DNA from: JAWLGZ01 sp041690635 | Lineage (GTDB): Bacteria > Pseudomonadota > Gammaproteobacteria > Thiohalomonadales > Thiohalomonadaceae | DNA length: 64,000 nt | Reading direction: 5' to 3' | Assembly (NCBI GenBank): GCA_041690635.1 | Contig: JAWLGZ010000003.1 | Span: 310,001-374,000, forward strand | Shown: positions 41,244 through 48,570 of the stretch, one piece after another | How the letters are laid out: every line of letters begins with the position of its first letter | Numbering within the stretch: the first letter of the stretch is position 1 | Program-made: the position numbers and the translations under genes | Notes under the pieces: generated by a model | What the model saw: the letters and a program-made list of their open reading frames with translations, nothing else | Database searches by the model: none | What the model was told of the DNA's origin: nothing

Positions 41244-43448
41244 TCAAGCGGCCCCGGACGGACGGCCATCGGCGGGGGCTGCGGAGAGCAGCCGGGCCAC
41301 CGCGGCGCGCAGCAGCGCATCCACCTGGGCCCGGCCGGTGAGGCCGAGCTGTTCGGCGCACTCGCCCCAGCTCCGCTTCTGGATCACCTTTAGTACCAGC
41401 GCGTCCCGTTCGGCGGGCGTCAGCCGCACCTGGCCTGGCGCCGTCAGTCCCGCTAGCGCCAGGCGCCAGATCGCGCCGGGCGAATCCTCGAACGGCCGGC
41501 GTCCGCGGGCGAAGGCGACCAGGTCACCGTGGTCCGCTGCGTCGGGTCCCGAGGCGCCGCCGGCACCTAACAACCGCGCCGCCAGGTGCGGCTCCACATC
41601 GCGCAGGGGATCGGCGAACTGATGGGGGAGTTCACCAAGAAAGCGCCCGCGGGCGGCCGCCGCCAACCGCTCCCCCCGCGCCGAGAGGGGGCGCAGGAGC
41701 AGCACCGAGCGGGCGGTGCTGGCGGCGCCCGGCCGTGCCCCGAGGCGGACCGGGCGGTAGCCCGCCCCCTCCCAGAAATCGAGCAGCTCCGGTGTGACAC
41801 CGAAGCTGGTCCCGAGGTAATCGACCCCCACCTCCTGTGCCGATGCGGCGATGGCCGCCAGCAGCCGGTGACCGAGACCGCGCCGCTGTACCGCCGGGTG
41901 GACCGCGATGCGCATCACCCGCGCCGCCGTCAGGCAGGGTGCCGCCTCCAGCCCCAGGTGGGCGGCCAGCGTCTCCGGCAGCAAATGGCCGCGCGGACGG
42001 CGCTCGCCCATCCAGACCGCGTGCGCCATCGCCGCGTCGAAGCCGCCTTCGCGGGCAATCAGGGCCGTGGCCGCCACCTGGCCGCGATAACGTGCCACCC
42101 AGACGGTGATGTTGGGGCCATCAAGGAGGTGGCGCAGGTCCAGTGGGCTGGTGCGGTAGTGGGCGCTCACCAACAGGCCGAAGAGCTGGCGCAGCAGCGG
42201 TTCGTCTCCGGCCAGGCGATCCCGGTCCAGGGGCTCCAGCCGACACTCATCATCCCCGCTCCCCGCGTCCACCGCGGCACGGTCGAGACCGGCCAACGCC
42301 TCTTCCGGCGCCGGGGCGGCATCCAGCAACAGCGCGCGGAAGAGTAAGCGCTCCAGCGGATCGTCCGCCGCCCACCGCACCGGTGTCTCCAGTTGCACCG
42401 GGCGCCAGCCGGGGGTTATGCGCTCCAACACCCGGCCGAAGCGCAGGGCAAAGCCGCGCCCGGTGCCCTCGTAGCCGTGGATTGTGGTGGAGAAGGCGAT
42501 GCGGGCGTAACGGGCCAGGAGCCGTTCCAGGATCGGTGTGGGGATGGCTGCCGCCTCATCCACCAGCAGCAGGTCCGCCTCACGCGGGTGGCGCAGCAGT
42601 TCGTCCGGCGGCACAAAGGTGAGTGAACCGGCGCCCGAGCGGAGGAGGGCGTGCCCCCGTTCCGGTTCCGGGAGCTGTTCGGCGGCGTGGCGGAATACCG
42701 GTTCGACCGCCTCCAGCCGGGGGGCGGTCACCAATATCTGCCTGGGCTGGTGCAACAGCCGCCCGGCGGCGATCCCGAGCGCCGCCGATTTGCCTCGCCC
42801 GCGGTCGGCGGTGAGCACCGCCGGACGGCGACGGTGGCCGGTCGCGACCCGCTCGATCGCCGCCACCGCCAACCGCTGATCGGCAGTCCGGAACGGGGGC
42901 GATTCGGCGGCGGCGGCGGGCGGGTTCGCCGGCACGGCGGGCGGTTCGGGGAGGGCTGTGCCCTCCGCAACCACCACCACACCGGGATCGCACGCCGCAA
43001 TACGGGCCAGCCGGGCGAGGTAGCGCCCACCGACCGCCTCGGGCGGATGGGGATGGACCGTGATCCGCCGCCGCTCCGGGTCGGGCCAGCGGGGCCAGTC
43101 GGCGAGCGGGGGGGCGATAAGCAGCAGCATGCCCCCGGCCCGCACCGCCCCGGCCGACGCACCCAGGGCCTCCAGATCGAACCCGGCCCAGGCATCGAAT
43201 ACCAACGCATCCACCTCGCTGCCCAGCACCTGGCGCGCCTGGGCGGGTGCCAGGGTCCGATACCCGGCAGGCGCCGCGTCACCAATCCAGAGCACCTGGT
43301 CCGGGGCGACCGGTTCGATGGCGGCACCGGCGGCGGCCTGCCCCCAGGCGCGCGAGCCGGCCAGCAGCGCCCCGCACCGGTGGTCGCACACTGCCGCCGC
43401 CTGCCGCAGGGCGGTGGTCAGCCGGATGACATCGGAATGGTCAGTCAT
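41244..43448 (-). CDS. tmcA: tRNA(Met) cytidine acetyltransferase TmcA
   Basis: The 734-residue protein has an N-terminal DUF1726-like domain (1-190) and a RecD-type ATPase (P-loop DRGRGKSAALG near residue 215; DEAAAIP Walker B near 300). A GNAT acetyltransferase domain follows (RVMRIAVHPAVQRRGLGHRLLAAI near 560), then a C-terminal helical tail. It makes N4-acetylcytidine at the wobble base of elongator tRNA-Met using acetyl-CoA and ATP. The start at 43448 was chosen over the longer frame, which would run antisense through the MlaC-like gene. Confidence 0.95.
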   Translation of the reverse strand: MTDHSDVIRLTTALRQAAAVCDHRCGALLAGSRAWGQAAAGAAIEPVAPDQVLWIGDAAPAGYRTLAPAQARQVLGSEVDALVFDAWAGFDLEALGASAGAVRAGGMLLLIAPPLADWPRWPDPERRRITVHPHPPEAVGGRYLARLARIAACDPGVVVVAEGTALPEPPAVPANPPAAAAESPPFRTADQRLAVAAIERVATGHRRRPAVLTADRGRGKSAALGIAAGRLLHQPRQILVTAPRLEAVEPVFRHAAEQLPEPERGHALLRSGAGSLTFVPPDELLRHPREADLLLVDEAAAIPTPILERLLARYARIAFSTTIHGYEGTGRGFALRFGRVLERITPGWRPVQLETPVRWAADDPLERLLFRALLLDAAPAPEEALAGLDRAAVDAGSGDDECRLEPLDRDRLAGDEPLLRQLFGLLVSAHYRTSPLDLRHLLDGPNITVWVARYRGQVAATALIAREGGFDAAMAHAVWMGERRPRGHLLPETLAAHLGLEAAPCLTAARVMRIAVHPAVQRRGLGHRLLAAIAASAQEVGVDYLGTSFGVTPELLDFWEGAGYRPVRLGARPGAASTARSVLLLRPLSARGERLAAAARGRFLGELPHQFADPLRDVEPHLAARLLGAGGASGPDAADHGDLVAFARGRRPFEDSPGAIWRLALAGLTAPGQVRLTPAERDALVLKVIQKRSWGECAEQLGLTGRAQVDALLRAAVARLLSAAPADGRPSGAA

Positions 43449-43589
43449 GGAAACTCTGTTTGCGAAGAGGGGCCCGGTGCCTTCGCCGCCCCAATCGTAC
43501 CCGAATGGGCGCACCGGCGGGGGCGCTCCCGGGGGCTCCGTGCACCGGCTAACCTTGTGTACACTGAGTCCACCCATCAAGAAGACTAA

Positions 43590-44288
43590 ATGTCGGCCAT
43601 GCGTGTCCTTGCCTCGACCTTGCTCCTTTCCCTGCTGCTGGTAACCGCTTCCGCGCGGGCCAGCACTCCGCCGCCCGACGAAATGCTCACCGGGCTGACG
43701 GCGCAGATGTTCGAGTTGCTGCGCACCGAACGTGAGGCGGTCCGCGAGCAGCCCGCGCGGCTGTTCACGCTGGTGGACGAGGTACTTTCGCCCCGGGTGG
43801 ACTTTGAGCGGATGTCCCGCTGGGTGCTTGGCCGCTACTGGCGAACCGCCACCGAGACGCAGCGGGAACAGTTCGTGGCGGCGTTCCACAACCTGCTGCT
43901 GCGCTTCTACGTCAGCGCCCTGCTCAAGAACCCCGAAGAGCTCGACGCCCTGCTGGCCGAAGGGGAGGGGATCATCACCTTCCAGCCGCTCGGCGAACCG
44001 ATGACCTCGGAGACGGTCACGGTCCGCGCGCAGGCAAACCTGCCCGACGGCCGCAAGGTGGCGGTCCACTTCAACCTGCATGCCCGCGACGGCGAGTGGA
44101 AGGTGTTCGACCTCAACGTGGAGGGGATCAGCCTCATTACCACCTACCGCAACACCTTCGGCTCCGAGATCCGCCAGTTGGGGCTGGACCGGGTGATCGA
44201 GCGGCTCACGGAGCGTAACCACGAACTGATGCAGTTTGCCGAAAGTCTGAACTCAGAAGCGATCGCGGCCTCCGCATCGCATGATTGA
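43590..44288 (+). CDS. MlaC/Ttg2D-family phospholipid-binding protein
   Basis: The 232-residue product has a signal peptide (MRVLASTLLLSLLLVTASARAS) and the MlaC fold: LFTLVDEVLSPRVDFERMSRWVLGRYWRTATETQREQFVAAFHNLLLRFYVSALL, followed by VRAQANLPDGRKVAVHFNLHARDGEWKVFDLNVEGISLITTYRNTF. MlaC shuttles phospholipids between the outer-membrane and inner-membrane Mla complexes. The other mla genes are absent here, so the protein is an orphan. ATG 43590 is chosen over 43599. Confidence 0.9.
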   Translation: MSAMRVLASTLLLSLLLVTASARASTPPPDEMLTGLTAQMFELLRTEREAVREQPARLFTLVDEVLSPRVDFERMSRWVLGRYWRTATETQREQFVAAFHNLLLRFYVSALLKNPEELDALLAEGEGIITFQPLGEPMTSETVTVRAQANLPDGRKVAVHFNLHARDGEWKVFDLNVEGISLITTYRNTFGSEIRQLGLDRVIERLTERNHELMQFAESLNSEAIAASASHD

Positions 44289-44455
44289 AACCCTCCTCGC
44301 CAGCACCATCGACCTCTGTCTCGATGCCGCTCCCTGCTGCTGTTCGGCCTGATCGCAACGGGCTCGTCAGGGTGGTGTCAGCGGCCGGAGAGCTTCTCTC
44401 CGCCCGGATGAGCTGGACCAGCGCAATGGTGCTCGCCGCGTTCGCCCTGCGTCCG

Positions 44456-44482
44456 GTTCGGAGGTTCGGGCGATCCCCATCT
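44456..44482 (+). promoter_or_regulatory. Possible sigma-32 promoter of hslVU
   Basis: CCCCATCT (44475-44482) matches the sigma-32 -10 consensus CCCCATNT. A weak -35 (GTTCGGA, 44456-44462, versus CTTGAAA) lies 12 bases upstream. Heat-shock control of hslVU is established in E. coli, and rpoH lies in this window. The -35 match is poor. Confidence 0.4.
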
Positions 44483-44526
44483 ACGATCATGTAGAATCGC
44501 CGGTTCGGCTTCAGCAGGGTCCTATC

Positions 44527-45063
44527 GTGGAGCAGTTTCGAGGCACAACCATTCTCTCGGTCCGCCGCGGCGGCAAGGTGGTGATCGGCGGCGACGGCCA
44601 GGTCACCCTCGGCAACACGGTGATGAAGGGCAACGCGCGCAAGGTGCGCCGGCTCCACCAGAACCGGGTGATCGCAGGGTTCGCCGGCGGCACCGCCGAC
44701 GCCTTCACCCTGTTCGAGCGGTTCGAGGCCAAGCTGGAGAAGCATCAGGGCAATCTCACCAAGTCAGCGGTGGAGTTGGCCAAGGACTGGCGCACCGACC
44801 GCATGCTGCGCAAACTGGAGGCGCTGCTGACCGTCGCCGACCGCGAGACCTCCCTCATCATCTCCGGCAACGGCGACGTGATCGAGCCGGAGGAGAGCCT
44901 GATGGCGATCGGCTCCGGCGGCGCCTTCGCACAGGCGGCGGCCCGCGCCCTGCTGGAGAATACGGAACTGGATGCCCGCGCAATCGTGGAAAAAGCCCTC
45001 ACGATCGCCGCCGATATCTGCATCTATACCAACCGCAACCTGACCATCGAGGAGCTGGAGTAG
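44527..45063 (+). CDS. hslV: ATP-dependent protease catalytic subunit HslV
   Basis: The 178-residue threonine protease forms a double hexamer capped by HslU. It starts MEQFRGTTILSVRR; the active Thr is the first of TTIL, so a 6-residue propeptide must be removed, unlike E. coli where only Met is lost. GDGQVTLGNTVMKGNARKVRRL and AGFAGGTADAFTLFERFE are diagnostic. The GTG start is preceded by AGCAGGGT. hslU starts 9 bp downstream. Confidence 0.96.
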   Translation: MEQFRGTTILSVRRGGKVVIGGDGQVTLGNTVMKGNARKVRRLHQNRVIAGFAGGTADAFTLFERFEAKLEKHQGNLTKSAVELAKDWRTDRMLRKLEALLTVADRETSLIISGNGDVIEPEESLMAIGSGGAFAQAAARALLENTELDARAIVEKALTIAADICIYTNRNLTIEELE

Positions 45064-45072
45064 CCCCTTACC

Positions 45073-46398
45073 ATGTCGGAGATGACCCCTCGAGAGATCG
45101 TCCAGGAACTGGACAAGCACATCATCGGCCAAGGCGCCGCCAAGCGTGCGGTGGCCGTGGCCCTGCGCAACCGCTGGCGCCGCAGCCAGGTGGACCCGGC
45201 ACTTCGCGCCGAGATCACCCCCAAGAACATCCTCATGATCGGCCCCACCGGGGTCGGCAAGACTGAGATCGCCCGCCGGCTGGCGCGACTTGCCAATGCC
45301 CCCTTCATCAAGGTGGAGGCGACAAAGTTCACCGAAGTGGGCTATGTCGGACGGGATGTTGAATCCATCGTCCGCGATCTGGTCGACATGGCCATCAAGA
45401 TGGTGCGCGAGGACGAGATGGCCAAGGTGCGCCACCGGGCCGAGGACGCCGCCGAGGAGCGCATACTCGACATCCTGCTGCCCCGCGCCCGCGGCTTCGA
45501 AGAGAACGAAGCCGATTCGGCTACCCGGCAGAAGTTTCGCAAGAAGCTGCGCGAGGGCGGGCTGGATGACAAGGAGATCGACGTGGAGCTCTCCGCGGCA
45601 CCGGTGGGCGTGGAGATTATGGCCCCGCCCGGCATGGAGGAGATGACCAACCAGCTCCAGGGGTTGTTCAAGAACCTCGCCGGCGGGCGCACCCGGCGCC
45701 GCAAGATGAAGGTGAAGGAGGCCTACCGCCTGCTCACCGACGAGGAGGCGGCCAAACTGGTCAATGAGGAGGAGATCAAGCTGCGGGCAGTCACCGCGGT
45801 GGAGCAGAACGGGATCGTCTTCCTGGATGAGGTGGACAAGATCACCCGCCGCGCCGAAGGGGGCGCATCCGGGGTCGATGTCTCCCGTGAAGGGGTGCAG
45901 CGCGACCTGCTGCCGCTGGTGGAGGGGAGCACGGTCTCCACCAAGCACGGCATGGTGCGCACCGACCATATCCTGTTCATCGCCTCCGGCGCCTTTCACC
46001 TGGCCAAGCCCTCCGACCTGATTCCGGAGCTGCAGGGGCGTCTACCGATCCGCGTGGAACTGAAGGCGCTGACGGTGGAGGACTTCGTGCGCATCCTCAC
46101 CGAGCCGGACGCCTGCCTCACCGACCAGTACCGGGCCCTGCTCGCCACCGAGGGGATGGAGCTGGAACTGACCGACGACGCCATCCGCCGCATTGCCGAG
46201 ATCGCCTGGCAGGTGAACGAGACCACCGAGAACATCGGCGCCCGCCGCCTGCACACGGTGATGGAGCGGCTGCTGGAGGAGGTCTCCTTCACGGCGGCGG
46301 ACAGTGCGGAGAAAAAACTGCGGGTGGATGGGGCCTATGTGGATGCCCAGCTTGCAGACCTGGCGGGTGACGAAGACCTGAGCCGGTATATTCTCTAA
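45073..46398 (+). CDS. hslU: HslU ATPase subunit of HslVU protease
   Basis: The 441-residue AAA+ unfoldase has Walker A GPTGVGKTE (residues 57-65), the pore motif GYVGRDVESIVRDL, the intermediate I-domain (about 110-240) and Walker B IVFLDEVDKI. Sensor-2 lies near NIGARRLHTVMERLLE, and the C-terminus LSRYIL docks on HslV. It recognises and unfolds substrates for HslV. Co-transcribed with hslV. Confidence 0.97.
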   Translation: MSEMTPREIVQELDKHIIGQGAAKRAVAVALRNRWRRSQVDPALRAEITPKNILMIGPTGVGKTEIARRLARLANAPFIKVEATKFTEVGYVGRDVESIVRDLVDMAIKMVREDEMAKVRHRAEDAAEERILDILLPRARGFEENEADSATRQKFRKKLREGGLDDKEIDVELSAAPVGVEIMAPPGMEEMTNQLQGLFKNLAGGRTRRRKMKVKEAYRLLTDEEAAKLVNEEEIKLRAVTAVEQNGIVFLDEVDKITRRAEGGASGVDVSREGVQRDLLPLVEGSTVSTKHGMVRTDHILFIASGAFHLAKPSDLIPELQGRLPIRVELKALTVEDFVRILTEPDACLTDQYRALLATEGMELELTDDAIRRIAEIAWQVNETTENIGARRLHTVMERLLEEVSFTAADSAEKKLRVDGAYVDAQLADLAGDEDLSRYIL

Positions 46399-46496
46399 GA
46401 GTCGCAAGTCACAAGTTTCAAGTGACAAGCACATTGAATGACTCGCGAGACGCCACCACTTCTTGAGACTTGCGACTTGTCACTTGAAACTACGAG
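46399..46496. repeat. Heptamer-arm palindromic repeat, locus 3
   Basis: The left arm has four CAAG-type heptamers in exact register (CAAGTCA, CAAGTTT, CAAGTGA, CAAGCAC; 46405-46432). The right arm has five (CTTGAGA, CTTGCGA, CTTGTCA, CTTGAAA, CTACGAG; 46462-46496). A core of about 29 bases contains the palindrome CTCGCGAG. It begins directly after the hslU stop codon and ends just before the DUF971 start. The heptamer differs from loci 1 and 2. Confidence 0.8.
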
Positions 46497-46503
46497 GTTA
46501 CCC

Positions 46504-46875
46504 ATGAGCAAGCCCATGCCCACCGAGATCAAGCTGCACAAGCAGTCCCGCGTGCTGGAGATCGCCTTCGACGACGGCAACCGGTTCAATTTTCCGCTTG
46601 AGTACCTTCGGGTCTACTCCCCGTCGGCGGAGGTGCGCGGGCACGGCCCGGGACAGGAGACGCTTCAGCTCGGGAAGGAAGAGGTGAATATCGACAAAAT
46701 CGAGCAGGTGGGAACCTATGCCGTCCAGCTCTACTTCGATGATGGCCACCACACCGGCATCTACTCCTGGGAGACCCTGCACGATCTCGGCATCAACCAG
46801 GAGCGCTACTGGCAGGACTACCTCCGCAGACTGAAGGAAGCCGGCCACGAACGCAAAGAGCCGGTTAATGGTTAG
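46504..46875 (+). CDS. DUF971 domain protein
   Basis: The 123-residue protein is a single DUF971 domain: MPTEIKLHKQSRVLEIAFDDGNRFNFPLEYLRVYSPSAEVRGH, NIDKIEQVGTYAVQLYFDDGHHTGIYSWETL. This domain also forms the N-terminus of gamma-butyrobetaine hydroxylase, but here it stands alone, which is common next to ubiE and hslVU in proteobacteria. The role is unknown. ATG 46504 has GAGG 8 bases upstream. The last residues PVNG and the stop come from repeat locus 4. Confidence 0.88.
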   Translation: MSKPMPTEIKLHKQSRVLEIAFDDGNRFNFPLEYLRVYSPSAEVRGHGPGQETLQLGKEEVNIDKIEQVGTYAVQLYFDDGHHTGIYSWETLHDLGINQERYWQDYLRRLKEAGHERKEPVNG

Positions 46876-46949
46876 GTGAAGAAGTGAGTCGCTTTGCTCA
46901 ACACCGGCTTATTCCCCTGACTGCCAACTCTTAACCGCTGACGACCAAA
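46863..46949. repeat. Heptamer-arm palindromic repeat, locus 4
   Basis: The left arm (GGTTAAT, GGTTAGG, TGAAGAA; 46863-46883) and right arm (TGACTGC, CAACTCT, TAACCGC, TGACGAC; 46918-46945) are in 7-base register and partly complementary (GGTTAA/TTAACC). The core reads GTGAGTCGCTTTGCTC, close to locus 2's GTGAGTCGCTCCGCGAC. It lies between the DUF971 gene, whose stop TAG it contains, and the ubiE start. Confidence 0.7.
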
Positions 46950-47696
46950 ATGAGCGAAGAGCAGATCGATTTCGGCTACCAGCAGGTACCGCGCGACGAG
47001 AAGGTCAGGCGCGTGGCCGGCGTGTTCCACTCCGTGGCCTCCCGCTATGACCTGATGAACGACCTGATGTCGTTCGGCATCCACCGGCTGTGGAAGCGGT
47101 TCACCATCGAGACCGCCGGTGTGCGACGCGGCCAGCGGGTGCTGGATATCGCCGGCGGCACCGGCGATCTGGCCGCGAGGTTCTCCGAACTGGTTGGCCC
47201 TACCGGCGAGGTGGTGCTGGCCGACATCAACAACTCCATGCTGGAGGTGGGGCGTCGGCGCCTGGTGGACCGGGGCGTGGTGGGCAATGTGGAGTATGTG
47301 CAGGCCAATGCCGAATGCCTGCCGTTTCCGGATGACCATTTCGACTGCATCACCATTGCCTTCGGCCTGCGCAACGTCACCGACAAGGACAAGGCGCTTG
47401 CCTCCATGAACCGTGTGTTGAAGCCGGGCGGGCGCTGCCTGGTGCTGGAGTTCTCCAAGCCGGTCGCGCCCGGTCTCTCACCGCTCTATGACGCCTACTC
47501 CTTCAATGTGCTGCCGCGCATGGGCCGGCTCGTCACCGGCGATGCGGACAGCTACCGTTACCTCGCGGAATCGATCCGCATGCACCCGGACCAGGAGACG
47601 CTGCGCGAGATGATGAGCCGCGCCGGATTCAGCCGCTGTGAGTATTTCAACCTGACCGGCGGCATTGTCGCCCTGCACCGGGGTTACAAGATCTGA
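46950..47696 (+). CDS. ubiE: Ubiquinone/menaquinone C-methyltransferase UbiE
   Basis: The 248-residue SAM enzyme methylates the C2 (or C5) position in ubiquinone/menaquinone synthesis. SVASRYDLMNDLMSFGIHRLWKRF is the first UbiE signature, LDIAGGTGDLAARF the SAM loop, and RVLKPGGRCLVLEFSKP the second signature. The ATG is preceded by the repeat arm rather than a normal Shine-Dalgarno, which is unusual. It starts the ubiE-ubiJ-ubiB cluster. Confidence 0.97.
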   Translation: MSEEQIDFGYQQVPRDEKVRRVAGVFHSVASRYDLMNDLMSFGIHRLWKRFTIETAGVRRGQRVLDIAGGTGDLAARFSELVGPTGEVVLADINNSMLEVGRRRLVDRGVVGNVEYVQANAECLPFPDDHFDCITIAFGLRNVTDKDKALASMNRVLKPGGRCLVLEFSKPVAPGLSPLYDAYSFNVLPRMGRLVTGDADSYRYLAESIRMHPDQETLREMMSRAGFSRCEYFNLTGGIVALHRGYKI

Positions 47697-47714
47697 GCCG
47701 AGCGCGGGGCGGGC

Positions 47715-47777
47715 GGCAGGTGGTGAAGCGTTCCATCGGCCGGTTATGGGGAGTTCCCCACCTGCTTCACGCCTGCC
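47715..47777 (+). repeat. Inverted repeat between ubiE and ubiJ
   Basis: GGCAGG-tg-GTGAAGC (47715-47729) pairs with GCTTCAC-g-CCTGCC (47764-47777). The loop holds about 34 bases. It ends 1-2 bases before the AAGGAGG of ubiJ, so it could influence ubiJ translation or stabilise mRNA; there is no T-run. Confidence 0.6.
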
Positions 47778-47790
47778 GTAAGGAGGCATC

Positions 47791-48426
47791 ATGGATCACA
47801 CCGTATCGATGTTGCCGGTCGCCCTGGTTGCGACCCTGGAACAGGTGACAAACGCCGCCCTTGCGCTTGACCCGGAGCTGCGCGATCGTCTGCGGACAAT
47901 GGAGGGCCAGGTCCTCGGTGTCGAGGTGATCGGGCTCGGGATTCGTCTCTATCTGATACCGACACACGATCGGCTGCGCCTGCTCGACCGCTTCGATGGT
48001 GCAGCCGACGCAATGGTACGCGGCTCACCGCTGTCGCTGCTGCGCCTCAACGCCAGCGCCAATGCCGAGAGGCTGTTCGGCGGCGAGGTGGTGGTGGAGG
48101 GAGACCCGGAGGTCGCACGGCAGTTCCAGGCCGTGTTCGCGCGAATGGATGTGGACTGGGAGGAGCATCTCTCGCGCATTACCGGCGATGTGATTGCCCA
48201 TCAGATCGGTACCGGGGTACGCGGCTTTCTCGACTGGGGGCGCCAGGCCGCAGCGACACTCGGTCGCGACGTTGCCGAGTATCTGCAGGAGGAGCGGCGC
48301 ACGCTGCCGAATCGCGAAGAGGTCGAACGTCTGCTGTCGGCCGTCGATGAACTGCGCATTGACAGCGACCGGCTGGAGGCGCGAATCCGGCGCCTCGACC
48401 AGCGCATGGGAAAAGCGGGCGACTGA
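47791..48426 (+). CDS. ubiJ: Ubiquinone biosynthesis accessory factor UbiJ
   Basis: The 211-residue protein has an SCP2-like lipid-binding domain (about 10-110) and a C-terminal coiled coil (EVERLLSAVDELRIDSDRLEARIRRLDQRM). UbiJ binds hydrophobic ubiquinone intermediates and organises the Ubi complex. AAGGAGG lies 7 bases before ATG 47791. Position between ubiE and ubiB supports the call. Confidence 0.92.
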   Translation: MDHTVSMLPVALVATLEQVTNAALALDPELRDRLRTMEGQVLGVEVIGLGIRLYLIPTHDRLRLLDRFDGAADAMVRGSPLSLLRLNASANAERLFGGEVVVEGDPEVARQFQAVFARMDVDWEEHLSRITGDVIAHQIGTGVRGFLDWGRQAAATLGRDVAEYLQEERRTLPNREEVERLLSAVDELRIDSDRLEARIRRLDQRMGKAGD

Positions 48427-48570
48427 TCGCATCACCGTTTGCTGGATAGAGGTTTTTGGTCCTTCTTCCCAGGGGAGAGGGCATGTTTGTACAGTGTGTA
48501 AGTGGTCGCTTCTTGGGGGTGTGATGTACAACGAAAAGCGGAACGCAACCGGCGCGGGGGCGCTGGGCGG

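Noticed and set aside
43449..44222. Longer start for tmcA running antisense through the MlaC-like gene
   Set aside because: Not TmcA-like, and the MlaC-like protein is well supported.
48502..48570. Longer ubiB start
   Set aside because: The added residues are unlike UbiB; GTG 48571 gives the standard N-terminus.
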